This document shows positions 1 through 7,753 of a stretch of 48,603 nucleotides of DNA, piece after piece (within the stretch, counting starts at the first letter, position 1; each line of letters begins with the position of its first letter). The DNA is taken from assembly GCA_031265435.1 (NCBI GenBank), contig JAISCR010000203.1, positions 1 through 48,603 on the forward strand. Direction: 5' to 3'. The DNA comes from Treponema sp. (lineage in GTDB: Bacteria; Spirochaetota; Spirochaetia; Treponematales; Breznakiellaceae). The notes beneath the pieces are model-generated. The model saw only the letters and a program-made list of their open reading frames with translations. It ran no database searches and was not told where the DNA came from. Both the position numbers and the translations under genes were made by a program.

Positions 1-108
1 AAAATAATTTTCCACTATTTTAGAGATTGGCTTGTTGTATTTTTTAGAAAAAGCATGAGCAAAATCCACCACACTGGAATCCAAACTTAAAGTTAATTTT
101 CGATTCAT
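1..108 (-). CDS. Antitoxin of a toxin-antitoxin pair, N-terminal 36 residues only (runs off the window)
   Basis: Reading the minus strand from an ATG at 108-106 gives 36 open codons that reach the window edge. The product starts MNRKLTLSLDSSVVDFAHAF and continues with a KPISKIVENYF stretch. It is nearly the same as the start of the antitoxin at 39936-40175 (MNKKLTLSLDSNIIDFAHDY, then KPISKIIENYF), so the two are paralogues. A ribosome binding site AGAGGA (113-118) sits 4 nt upstream. By analogy with the complete copy, a PIN-domain toxin gene is expected just outside the left edge, but that cannot be seen. It is AT-rich compared with the neighbouring metabolic genes. It resembles the small DUF6364-type antitoxins; family assignment is by recall. 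Confidence 0.75.
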   Translation of the reverse strand, partial: MNRKLTLSLDSSVVDFAHAFSKKYNKPISKIVENYF

Positions 109-112
109 AAAA

Positions 113-155
113 TCCTCTATACGTATAATATATCTATTCCATGCGTACTTGTCAA
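113..155 (-). promoter_or_regulatory. Promoter and probable operator of the left-edge antitoxin gene
   Basis: On the minus strand TTGACA (150-155) is followed after exactly 17 nt by TATATT (127-132). A perfect 8-bp palindrome ATACGTAT (119-126) directly follows the -10 box and precedes the ribosome binding site. The promoter of the paralogous pair at 39886 has the same TTGACA, the same 17-nt spacer starting A(A/G)TACGC, and ATACGTA at the same place. A palindrome just downstream of the -10 box fits autorepression by the antitoxin or toxin-antitoxin complex, which is inference. Confidence 0.65.
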
Positions 156-239
156 TCCTTTATGTATATCTTGGATAAATAGCCAAAGTGTATAAAATAG
201 TATACGGTTATGATTTTCAACAAATTTTAGGGCTGTATT

Positions 240-262
240 GCGCATAACAGGCCGTTATGTGC
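240..262. repeat. Small palindrome between the antitoxin promoter and the 95-residue gene
   Basis: GCGCATAAC (240-248), a 5-nt loop and GTTATGTGC (254-262) pair along 9 positions with one G-U. Read on the minus strand it lies about 30 nt after the stop of the 293-580 gene and may simply be its terminator, although no T-run follows. Its core ACATAAC-GGCCTGT recurs with one inserted base after the toxin gene at 40579-40593. The rest of 109-292 holds only the promoter described separately. Confidence 0.4.
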
Positions 263-292
263 AGTTTGGGCCTTGTATTTATGTTACAAATG

Positions 293-580
293 TTAATCAA
301 AATCAGGCGGGATTAAATCAAAAACTATATCTTTAATATAAAGCTCTAATGTCCCTTTTCCACCACCCCAGTCTTCTCGATTAACCATTACTATCGGGTT
401 AAATTCCGTATCACCGATAGTATATGCTTTATTTTGGATAAAAAATAAAGCAAAATCATTCTCTTTAATTATATTAATAATCTTATTCGCCACATTAATA
501 TATTCATCATTATCCTTCCACTTATCTGAGTCAAATATTATGAGAGGCATTTCTAAAACATCAAATGTAACTTCTGTCAT
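293..580 (-). CDS. Small protein of unknown function (95 residues)
   Basis: I do not recognise this family. The frame starts at ATG 580-578 with a good ribosome binding site (AAAGGAG at 587-593, about 6 nt spacing) and a promoter at 613-639, so it is likely a real, separately expressed gene. The product is acidic and soluble, with no signal peptide, membrane segment or cysteine pattern. It has a predicted hydrophobic core (FALFFIQ around residues 43-49), a GGGKG stretch near residue 72 and an acidic C-terminus ending PPDFD. The gene is clearly AT-rich. It lies between a truncated antitoxin gene and an interspersed repeat, the usual setting of a transferred cassette; an immunity or antitoxin-like role is possible but unsupported. 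Confidence 0.55.
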   Translation of the reverse strand: MTEVTFDVLEMPLIIFDSDKWKDNDEYINVANKIINIIKENDFALFFIQNKAYTIGDTEFNPIVMVNREDWGGGKGTLELYIKDIVFDLIPPDFD

Positions 581-612
581 GTTTTTCTCCTTTAATCATA
601 CAGTATAAGTAG

Positions 613-639
613 ATTATAGGTATTTTCAAATGATGTCAA
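613..639 (-). promoter_or_regulatory. Promoter of the 95-residue gene
   Basis: On the minus strand TTGACA (634-639) and TATAAT (613-618) are both perfect consensus hexamers but are separated by only 15 nt, shorter than the usual 16-18. A TACGTA palindrome (640-645) abuts the -35 box, echoing the ATACGTA elements in the two antitoxin promoters. Confidence 0.5.
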
Positions 640-701
640 TACGTAGGTGACCTCCTTATAATATATTATACACAAAAATATAACAAAATCAAGCCGCACT
701 C

Positions 702-800
702 CTTCTTCGACCTATTCGACTTCGAGGTGAATTTTTTTCTTCAAAACATGCCGCTTAAAGGGAAATTTTGGCACTGAAAAAAGTAAATGACGCTGCCCGG
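702..800. repeat. Interspersed repeat, inverted copy of the element at 16624-16930
   Basis: Positions 702-756 (starting CTTCTTCGACCTATTCGAC and ending CATGCCGCTT) are about 85 percent identical by eye to the reverse complement of 16624-16677. Further along, ATGACGCTGCCCGG (787-800) recurs as ATGACGCTGCCCCGG at 16916-16930, again downstream of a CTT(A/C)TTCGAC core. The 581-823 gap therefore holds the promoter of the 95-residue gene plus this repeat; no ATPase gene for the adjacent transporter is present. Confidence 0.7.
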
Positions 801-823
801 CGGGAGGAAGCGGCGGCACGGCT

Positions 824-1516
824 TTACTGCTTCGCAAGTTTTCTTTCGGCTCTGTTAAACAGCCACTGAACGACTCCGCAGAGCGCAATGTACAGCAGAA
901 AAATGTCGAGGTATGCCTCAATGTAGTTGTAGCCTCGTGCCGCTTCAATCCGGGCAGCGGCGGTAATGTCCCTCACGGTCATGATAAAGGCCAGGGAGGT
1001 GTTTTTGATCAGGGTAATGGTAAAGTTTGAAAGGTTGGGCAGGGCAAAGACAAAGGCCTGGGGCAGGATCACCAGGCGGTAGGCGAGGGGCGCTCTCATG
1101 CCCAGGGCCCGCGCCGCTTCCATCTGGCCTCTGTCCACGGTGAGCAGGGCCGAGCGGAAGATCTCCGAAAGGCCCGCCGCGCTATTCAGCGAAAAGACCG
1201 CCCATGCGTAGATTATGGGGGGAAGGGCGAAGATGTCGATGTCGAGGCCCAGGCTTTTTGTACACGCGTTGAGGAGGCTGGGAAGGATGCTGTACACGAT
1301 GAGGATCTGGAGTACCATCGGCGTACCCCGTATAAAAGAAATATAGATCCCCGCCAGTGTATCAAGGGGTCTGGCACGATAGATGCGGCAGAGGGCCAGA
1401 AGAAAGCCCAGAGGAGAAGCGATGAGAAGGGACACTACGGTAATATTGACGGTAACGGGTATCGCGGCGGCAGCCCTGAGCAGGGCGGCAAGCATGAAGG
1501 AAAGATTAAGTTCCAT
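824..1516 (-). CDS. Polar amino-acid ABC transporter permease (second of two)
   Basis: This is an inner-membrane permease subunit of the HisM/GlnP family, 230 residues, a normal length. It has about five hydrophobic segments, and the cytoplasmic EAA loop is visible around residues 135-155 (EAARALGMRAPLAYRL then VILPQA), the contact site for the ATPase. The N-terminal membrane segment begins after a short polar start. ATG 1516-1514 overlaps the TGA of the upstream permease by one base (TGATG), so translation is probably coupled. It would form a heterodimer with the 1516-2253 product and receive substrate from the binding protein at 2259-3104. The family normally has an ATPase gene next, but here the operon ends in a repeat region. 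Confidence 0.9.
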   Translation of the reverse strand: MELNLSFMLAALLRAAAAIPVTVNITVVSLLIASPLGFLLALCRIYRARPLDTLAGIYISFIRGTPMVLQILIVYSILPSLLNACTKSLGLDIDIFALPPIIYAWAVFSLNSAAGLSEIFRSALLTVDRGQMEAARALGMRAPLAYRLVILPQAFVFALPNLSNFTITLIKNTSLAFIMTVRDITAAARIEAARGYNYIEAYLDIFLLYIALCGVVQWLFNRAERKLAKQ

Positions 1517-2253
1517 CAGTTCCGCGCTTTTTCTGAAGGATTTTTTTGATTTTCAAGACTGCTCTTTCCTCTGGAGAGAAAACGTTCCAGAAGGCCGAAG
1601 CCTCTTTCGATGAGGATGGTCAGGGCCCAGTAGACAAGAGACAGGGCAATGTAGATCTCAAGTCCGTAGGCTCCGTAGTTTCTGGAGATGATCAGCGTCC
1701 CCTGTCCCATCATGTCTATCATGCCGATTGTGTAGGCCAGCGCGCCTTCCTTCATCAGCGCAAGCAGGGCAGTGCAGAAGTTCGGGAGGGCCGCCACGGC
1801 TGCCTGGGGGAGGATCACCAGAAGAAATGTTTTGCGTTCGCCCAGGCCCAGCGCCAGGCCCGCCTCCCTCTGTCCGGGATCAACGGAGATGTATGCCGCG
1901 CGCATGAGTTCCGCCATGTTTGCGGCAAACAGCAGTGTTAGTGTAACGATGACGAATACGCCCCGGTACATGCTGTCGATATTGATACCGAAGAAGAAGC
2001 GGGACAGGAGGGGCAGGGCATAGTAGACGATAAAGAGGAGTACAATCGACGGAGTGCAGCGCATTACCGTAATGTATGCACCCGCAAAGCGTTTACCGAT
2101 TCCCTGTTTTTTCAGTCTCCGGGAGGCAAGGCAGAAACCCAGAATCGTTCCAAAAAACACTGTTCCTGCCACGATGAAAAGCGTTACCGGCAGAAATGCC
2201 AGCAGCCGGGGAAGAACAGTGATTATGTACTGCGGATTAAAGGGCCTGCCCAC
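1516..2253 (-). CDS. Polar amino-acid ABC transporter permease (first of two)
   Basis: This HisM/GlnP-type permease has about 245 residues from GTG 2253-2251. The open frame extends upstream to 2448, but that part overlaps the end of the binding-protein gene in another frame and looks non-coding. The GTG start lies 5 nt after the binding-protein stop and gives the expected short N-terminus before the first membrane segment (VTLFIVAGTVFFGTILGF). The EAA loop reads EAGLALGLGERKTFLLV then ILPQA. The C-terminal tail is polar (SRGKSSLENQKNPSEKARN). It partners the second permease; substrate is probably an amino acid or similar small polar compound. The start codon is the least certain part. Confidence 0.88.
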   Translation of the reverse strand: MGRPFNPQYIITVLPRLLAFLPVTLFIVAGTVFFGTILGFCLASRRLKKQGIGKRFAGAYITVMRCTPSIVLLFIVYYALPLLSRFFFGINIDSMYRGVFVIVTLTLLFAANMAELMRAAYISVDPGQREAGLALGLGERKTFLLVILPQAAVAALPNFCTALLALMKEGALAYTIGMIDMMGQGTLIISRNYGAYGLEIYIALSLVYWALTILIERGFGLLERFLSRGKSSLENQKNPSEKARN

Positions 2254-2258
2254 GCCTG

Positions 2259-3104
2259 TCAAATATACTGGAAAATATCTTCGCCAAAGTACCGCAGGGA
2301 CAATCGGCCCAGGGTACCGTTGGAGGCCAGTGTTCGAATCGCCTCCTCGTACCTGCCGGCCAGATCCTGCTGTTGTTTGTTGAAGAGCGGGTAGGTGGGG
2401 ATGGCCTTGTATGCGGTATAGGAGAGCCGGTTTGCGTAGGCATGCCACGCGCCGTCCTGGTCCTCCACCGTCTGCTGGAAGGTGAGTTTAAGATCGAAGA
2501 ACGCGTCGTAACGGCCTTCCACTACCCAGGTATACGCATCGGTTATGATGAACACATCCGAGGGGATAAGATGTATCGGCGTGTCCGGGTGGGCCTTGTT
2601 AAAGTCCTCCACCACCGAATACTGGGCGCTCTGGGGCGGGATGGGAACAAGCTTGCCCGAGAAGCGGGCAAAGGATTCCAGATCCTTTATCTCGCCGGCG
2701 TTCTCGCTCCTGAAGGCGATGCCGATGACGCTTGCGGCAACATAATGATTGGGGATGATGAATTTCTGCTTCCGCTCTTCGGTGATCCACGCCCCCTTGG
2801 TTCCCCCGGCATATTTTCCCGTCTCAATGCCGATGAGAAGATCGTCGTCGCTGGTGGGTACGAACTCAAATTCATACTCCGGGATGAGTTCATCCACCGC
2901 CTTCATTACCGCCACCTCAAAACCGTCGCTTTCACCCCTGTCGTTGACAAAGTTGTAGGGCGCGCTGGCCTGGGTATGGGCTATGCGTACCCGCTGTACC
3001 GCGGCGGTTCCCGCATTTCCCTTGTCTCTGGAAGCTCCCGCAAAGACCGCGGAAACCGCTGCCAGCGCCAGCACCGCGGGCATCAGCTTTTTCAGAATGT
3101 TCAT
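2259..3104 (-). CDS. ABC transporter substrate-binding protein, polar amino-acid type
   Basis: This is a periplasmic binding protein of the bacterial extracellular solute-binding family 3 (281 residues). The start is ATG 3104-3102 with AAGGAG six nt upstream; the longer frame from TTG 3119 would include the ribosome binding site. A signal peptide (MNILKKLMPAVLALAAVSAV, then FAGA) is followed by a mature protein with no lipobox cysteine. Family features include VRIAHTQASAPYNFVND near residue 40, ESDGFEVAVMKAV soon after, and GEDIFQYI at the end. It heads the three-gene importer operon, with its own promoter at 3132-3160. The ligand cannot be predicted from sequence alone. Confidence 0.88.
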   Translation of the reverse strand: MNILKKLMPAVLALAAVSAVFAGASRDKGNAGTAAVQRVRIAHTQASAPYNFVNDRGESDGFEVAVMKAVDELIPEYEFEFVPTSDDDLLIGIETGKYAGGTKGAWITEERKQKFIIPNHYVAASVIGIAFRSENAGEIKDLESFARFSGKLVPIPPQSAQYSVVEDFNKAHPDTPIHLIPSDVFIITDAYTWVVEGRYDAFFDLKLTFQQTVEDQDGAWHAYANRLSYTAYKAIPTYPLFNKQQQDLAGRYEEAIRTLASNGTLGRLSLRYFGEDIFQYI

Positions 3105-3131
3105 AGGATACTCCTTCAAATTTTTAATCCT

Positions 3132-3160
3132 AGTATAACGCTATGAATTATAAATTGCAA
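3132..3160 (-). promoter_or_regulatory. Promoter of the ABC importer operon
   Basis: On the minus strand TTGCAA (3155-3160) and TATACT (3132-3137) are 17 nt apart. The -35 box lies within the last codons of the upstream gene (stop at 3148-3150). The predicted transcription start is near 3125, about 20 nt before the ATG. Confidence 0.65.
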
Positions 3161-4158
3161 GCCTCCCGCACCCAGTTGAGCCGCCTTGTTTCCGTGTTTC
3201 TCGGTATGGTACAATCCGCCCCCAGGATCACTCCCCTTCTCCCCGCTTCGGCAATGAGACGGCGGGTTTCCGCCTTTACGGCCTCTTCATCCCCGGTAAA
3301 GAGGAGGCTTCCGGCAGTATTGTCAAAGCCGCCGATCACCGGCTTATCATGAAAGAGTTTTTTGCCTTCCGCCAGGGAAACTTTTTCACAGACAGAGGCC
3401 CAGTTGATCACCTGGGCCGGATAATCCCCGTAGCGGGAAAGATCGTTCCTGTGGCCCTCGTAGCCGCAGACATGGAGCAGGTTCAACGCGCCCTGGGCCT
3501 TTGTGCTTCCGGCCCTGCTGGCCTCTTCCAGCACGGAAATATCCGAAGGGCTTACCGCTTTTTTATGCGCCTCTTTGTCCAGTCCTTCGGGATCCTGGGT
3601 GGAAAAATAGATTCCGTCGGCGCCTCCTTCGGCGATCACCCTGCGGGCAAGGCAGCCCAGATCCGCAGCCGCCGTATCAAGGGCCTGTTTTACCATTTTT
3701 GGGTCTTCGCCGGCGAAACGGGCAAGCATATCGTCGGCCCTTTTTCCCAGCCGGCCCTGCCTTACAAAACGGAACGTTGTTGCGGGGGAAAAAATGTTGT
3801 AGAAACAGAGCACTTCCTTTCCAAACAGAGCGGTAATGGTTTTGGCGAATTCCACCTGTTTTTCGATCCATGGGTGCTTTTCCCCGAGGGGTTTGATTCC
3901 TTTCAGTTCGGTCACCCTCTCCGCACCGGCAAAAATTTCATTCGGATAGAGGAAGAAACCGTCGGTCATTATCTTGAGGAAGTCAGGCTGATATTCGCGG
4001 TAGAACTTCCTGTGACCCGCGACGTTCTGTTCGATCAGGGAAGGATCGGCCAGGCCGTCCCGCAGTTCATCCTGCAGATAGTGATACCAGAACCCCACGG
4101 GGATTCTGTCCGTTTCTTCGTTGTGCATGGCCTTTAAGACCCATTCGCGTTTATTCAT
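3148..4158 (-). CDS. Uroporphyrinogen decarboxylase-like (URO-D/MtaA superfamily) protein
   Basis: The product is 336 residues, close to the family length, and starts at ATG 4158-4156 with GGAGG 6 nt upstream. The N-terminus (MNKREWVLKAMHNEETDRIP followed by VGFWYHYL) is typical of the URO-D superfamily, as are HVCGYEGHRNDL near residue 230, KPVIGGFDNTAG, and GVILGADCTIPRNTE near the C-terminus. The superfamily holds true HemE and many methyl-transfer proteins that act on corrinoid or thiol carriers. No hem neighbours are present, and the C-terminal ADCTIP motif fits the non-haem group better. It sits 28 nt after the RlmI-like gene and may be cotranscribed with it. Exact substrate unknown. 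Confidence 0.8.
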   Translation of the reverse strand: MNKREWVLKAMHNEETDRIPVGFWYHYLQDELRDGLADPSLIEQNVAGHRKFYREYQPDFLKIMTDGFFLYPNEIFAGAERVTELKGIKPLGEKHPWIEKQVEFAKTITALFGKEVLCFYNIFSPATTFRFVRQGRLGKRADDMLARFAGEDPKMVKQALDTAAADLGCLARRVIAEGGADGIYFSTQDPEGLDKEAHKKAVSPSDISVLEEASRAGSTKAQGALNLLHVCGYEGHRNDLSRYGDYPAQVINWASVCEKVSLAEGKKLFHDKPVIGGFDNTAGSLLFTGDEEAVKAETRRLIAEAGRRGVILGADCTIPRNTETRRLNWVREACNL

Positions 4159-4186
4159 GATGCCTCCATAAAAAAATATTCTTATG

Positions 4187-5605
4187 TTAATCGGCCCTGA
4201 AGATCCCGCATTTCAGGTAGAGGGATTCAGCGTAACCGAGGAGTATGGGGTGATCCTGAGCCTGGTAGCGGAAATCCATCAGCCTGAGTCTCCGGCCCGA
4301 ATCCGCCGCGGCCGAGGCGATGATCTCCCTGAAACGGAATTCATCCAGGGCCTGGCTGCAGGAACAGGTAACAAGAATGCCTCCCGCTTTGAGGAGCCGC
4401 AGAGCCTTGAGATTGATCTCCTTGTAACCCCGGAGGGCTCCTTCCAGGGCGCTCTTTGTTTTGGCAAAGGCCGGAGGATCGAGGATGATCATATCAAATT
4501 TTTCCTTATCCTTATCCTTTTCAAGAGATTTAAGGATATCAAAGACATCGCCCTCGCGGGTTTCAAGCTGCGCTTCCAGGCCGTTAAGCCGGGCATTGAG
4601 CCGGGCTGTTTCCAGGGCTTCCGCCGAGGAATCCACGGCCAGGGCCTCCGCTCCCTCTCCCGCGCCCCGAAGCGCGTGAATGGCAAAAGCTCCGTGGTAG
4701 GTAAAAAGATCGAGAATACGGAAGGCCTGTTTCTCCGTTTCGGTATGAAGCTTCGCTTCATGTTCACTGTGATTTTTTAGCGTGGATTTAAGGGTTGCCG
4801 AAAGCCGGGCCCGTTCAGACACCAGACGGTGGTTGTCCCGCTGGTCAAGGTATGTTCCGGTTTTCTGTCCGGAGAGGAGATCCACCCTGAACGGATAGCC
4901 GTTTTCAAAGACAATGATTCCGGCGGCGGGAAAAGTTCCCCGTAAGAGAGCGTCCCGCGGGGGAAGGCCCTCCAGTTCCCGCACCGGAGCGGATTTTTCG
5001 ATGATACCGGCAATGCCGCCGGAAAATTTCAGGGTCTCATCCAGGGCCTGCAGTATCATGTCCCGCCTCATGTCCATGCCGTATGACAGAAACTGTACCG
5101 AAAGCCAGGAAGCCGGAGGCCCCGGCAGTATTTCCGCGTCCTCAAAACACAGGGCCCCGGCAGGACTGTTTTCCCCGGCGGCAGTCCGCAGGACCGTCGC
5201 GTCCCATCCGGTATAGCAGTCCACGATAAGTCCCGGAAGCCGGTCCGCTTCGGCAAAGACAAGGCGGGCGCTTTCCCTTTCGGGCCGGAAGCCCGCCACG
5301 CGGCGGCGTTCCAGAGCCTCCCGGATGCGGTGTTTGAAGAAGCCCTTGTCCACGCCTTCCTTGGAAGAACTGTAGATGCGGACGGCGATCTTTGAACGGG
5401 GGTTGGCAAAGCCCCTTCCCAGATACGCGGGTTTCCCCTGCCTTGAATACTCAACATCGACTATCTCGCCGGGCTCCGGTTCCGCCTCTACAAATCCAGA
5501 CATTTTCTGAACGAGAACATGCTGTATTTCGTTGTCAAAGATCCAGGGATGCCCCGCCAGAATCCGCTGTTCTTCTCCATGTTTCAAAATGACTCTTTTT
5601 ATCAA
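4187..5605 (-). CDS. rlmI: Class I SAM-dependent RNA methyltransferase, RlmI-like
   Basis: The family methylates cytosine 5 of 23S rRNA (m5C1962 in E. coli). The 472 residues contain an N-terminal PUA domain (ILAGHPWIFDNEI near 15-27), a middle domain ending at GQKTGTYLDQRDNH (247-260), the SAM-binding motif RILDLFTYHGAFAIH (296-310), DPPAFAKTK (376-384) and the catalytic CSCSQ (414-418). E. coli RlmI has about 396 residues. The extra length seen here includes a polar insert at about 271-294 just before the SAM motif and another at about 143-168. The start is TTG 5605-5603, preceded by GAGG in the end of ppk, and only 3 nt separate it from the ppk stop. The target base is inferred from family. 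Confidence 0.82.
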   Translation of the reverse strand: MIKRVILKHGEEQRILAGHPWIFDNEIQHVLVQKMSGFVEAEPEPGEIVDVEYSRQGKPAYLGRGFANPRSKIAVRIYSSSKEGVDKGFFKHRIREALERRRVAGFRPERESARLVFAEADRLPGLIVDCYTGWDATVLRTAAGENSPAGALCFEDAEILPGPPASWLSVQFLSYGMDMRRDMILQALDETLKFSGGIAGIIEKSAPVRELEGLPPRDALLRGTFPAAGIIVFENGYPFRVDLLSGQKTGTYLDQRDNHRLVSERARLSATLKSTLKNHSEHEAKLHTETEKQAFRILDLFTYHGAFAIHALRGAGEGAEALAVDSSAEALETARLNARLNGLEAQLETREGDVFDILKSLEKDKDKEKFDMIILDPPAFAKTKSALEGALRGYKEINLKALRLLKAGGILVTCSCSQALDEFRFREIIASAAADSGRRLRLMDFRYQAQDHPILLGYAESLYLKCGIFRAD

Positions 5606-5608
5606 TCC

Positions 5609-7753
5609 TTAATCCTCAAGATCAAACGTACTGCCGCTTTTTCTCACGGTAAAATCCATCCGTGCCGCCTCGGGACGGCTTGCGGCCTTGGCTGCCGCGG
5701 CAAGCATTCCCTGCTGTACCCGGCAGGGGATTGCGCCTGTTTCGGGCTCGAGCCGCTCCCATCTTCCGCCGCTCCCCAACTGCCACGCCTGACAGTTGTC
5801 CTCGAAGTAACTGAGGAGAATGTCGTACACCCTGCGGCGGAGATCTTCCTGCAGCACCGGGAACATTAATTCTATACGGCGTTCCAGATTCCGGGGCATC
5901 CAGTCGGCACTGGAAAGGTAGAGTTCATCCGCGCCGCCGTTGGCAAAGTAGCAGATCCGCGAGTGTTCCAGATAGTGCCCCACAACACTTATTACCCTGA
6001 TGTTTTCGGAAAGTTCGGGCATCCCGGGAATAAGGGTACAGATCCCCCGGACACAGAGTGAAATTTTTACACCGGCCCCGCTTGCCCGGTAGAGTGCCTG
6101 AATGATGTCCTCGTCAACAAGGGCATTGAGCTTTGCCATGATCCTGCCCGGATACGCGGCGCTGGAACGCCGTTCTTCCCTTTCGATCAGTTCCAGAAGT
6201 CTCCGTTTAAGATTTACCGGGGCAATGCTGATCAGCCGGGTGGGCTGGATCATCGAGTAGCCTGAGATCATGTTGAACAGTATCCCCGCGTCGTAGGCCA
6301 GTTCTTCCCGGCAGCTGAACAGGGACAGATCCTCGTAGAGCCGGGCAGTCTTGTCGTTGTAATTTCCCGTGGAAAAGTGAAGGTAACGGCGGATCTGTTC
6401 CCCTTCTTTGCGTACAACCAGTGTTATCTTCCCGTGAACCTTAAGCCGGGCAAGACCGTACACAACCACGGCGCCGGCCTTTTCAAGACGGTTTGCCCAG
6501 GAGATGTTCCGCTCTTCATCAAAACGGGCCTTGAGTTCCACCACCGCCGTTACATGCTTCCCGGAAAGACTCGCCTGTTCCAGCGCCCTGACAATGGGAC
6601 TGTTGCCGCTTGTCCGGTAGAGGCAGGTTTTGATGGCGATTATATCGGGATCCTGTGCGGCTTCCTGAAAGAACCGGAGTACCGGATCGAAAGATTCATA
6701 GGGCAGGTGGAGGAGCAGATCCTTTTCCCGTATCGTATCCCAGATCGATGTATCTTCGCCGAAGCCGGGATTGGCATAGATCTTCCAGTTTTTTTCCCGC
6801 AATCTGTCGAAGCCGGGAACATTTACCAGTTCGTCAAGCGCGCCGAGGTTGAGAGGGCCCGGGATCTCGTAGAGATCCTGGCTGTCAAGAGAGAGCCGCC
6901 GGGAAAGCATATCCCGAAGCCTGTCGCTGCCCCGTGAATAGCTCATTCGCACCGCCGTGGATCTGTCCCTGCTTTCCAGAACTTCCTCCATGGCTTCAAT
7001 AAAGTCTTCGTCCCGTTTTTCATCTACAGAGAAATCCGCGTCCCTGTTCACCTTGAAGAGCATGGTTTCCAGTACCTCAAAACCGGGGAAGAGCTTTCCT
7101 CCCCACCTGAGTACCAGATCCTCCAGAAGCGTCCAGGAGGAATCGCCGGGGAAGTGTATGATGCGATCCAGCACCGGAGGAATCAGTACCATTGCCGTCT
7201 TGTCTTCCACGGCGGACGCTTCCCCTTCGGCGCGCAGCAGGAATACACAGTTGAGGGACAGACTGTCAATGACAGGGAGTTCTTCTCCTTCTTCAATGCG
7301 GAGGGGCGTAAGTACCGGCTCCACATGGGAATCAAACCAGGATTCCAGGTACTTTTTCTGCTCATCCGTGTAGGAATCCGCGTGTACCAGGCGCAGTCCT
7401 GCCGCCGCCATACCGGGAAAGATGTCTTCGGTAAGGCAGCGGTACTGTGTCTTTATGATTTCCGCGGTTCTTTCCGAAATTATTGCCAGAAGTTCCGCGG
7501 GGCTTAAGCCTGAAGGGTCTCTTTCAACATTTCCGCTGCGCTGAATCTTTTTCAGCGCGGCCACCCTGACCATAAAGAATTCATCCAGATTTGAAGAAAC
7601 AATGGCAAGAAAACGGAACCTCTCCAGGGGCAGCAGATCTTTCCGCAGGCCTTCCGCCAGAACCCTCTCATTAAAATCGAGCCAGGACAGTTCGCGGTTA
7701 AAGTATTGGGCGCCGGAGAGGGGGTTCTGTGCAGGCTGCTTTTTATGGTTCAT
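5609..7753 (-). CDS. ppk: Polyphosphate kinase 1
   Basis: PPK1 reversibly transfers the gamma phosphate of ATP to an inorganic polyphosphate chain. The 714-residue product is of normal length. Visible family blocks are the N-terminal FNRELSWLDFNERVLAEG, NLDEFFMVRV, then DPDIIAIKTCLYRTSGNSPI near 370-387. The two active-site histidines are present: KVHGKITLV near residue 440 and RYLHFSTGNYNDKTARLYED near 459, 19 residues apart as in E. coli (435 and 454). SADWMPRNLERRIE follows towards the C-terminus. ATG 7753-7751 overlaps the ppx stop (TGATG); a TTG one codon earlier is the alternative. It lies between ppx and rlmI in one transcription unit. Confidence 0.95.
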   Translation of the reverse strand: MNHKKQPAQNPLSGAQYFNRELSWLDFNERVLAEGLRKDLLPLERFRFLAIVSSNLDEFFMVRVAALKKIQRSGNVERDPSGLSPAELLAIISERTAEIIKTQYRCLTEDIFPGMAAAGLRLVHADSYTDEQKKYLESWFDSHVEPVLTPLRIEEGEELPVIDSLSLNCVFLLRAEGEASAVEDKTAMVLIPPVLDRIIHFPGDSSWTLLEDLVLRWGGKLFPGFEVLETMLFKVNRDADFSVDEKRDEDFIEAMEEVLESRDRSTAVRMSYSRGSDRLRDMLSRRLSLDSQDLYEIPGPLNLGALDELVNVPGFDRLREKNWKIYANPGFGEDTSIWDTIREKDLLLHLPYESFDPVLRFFQEAAQDPDIIAIKTCLYRTSGNSPIVRALEQASLSGKHVTAVVELKARFDEERNISWANRLEKAGAVVVYGLARLKVHGKITLVVRKEGEQIRRYLHFSTGNYNDKTARLYEDLSLFSCREELAYDAGILFNMISGYSMIQPTRLISIAPVNLKRRLLELIEREERRSSAAYPGRIMAKLNALVDEDIIQALYRASGAGVKISLCVRGICTLIPGMPELSENIRVISVVGHYLEHSRICYFANGGADELYLSSADWMPRNLERRIELMFPVLQEDLRRRVYDILLSYFEDNCQAWQLGSGGRWERLEPETGAIPCRVQQGMLAAAAKAASRPEAARMDFTVRKSGSTFDLED

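Noticed and set aside
3349..4137. 262-codon plus-strand frame opposite the URO-D-like gene
   Set aside because: The minus-strand gene has a ribosome binding site and family motifs; the plus frame has neither.
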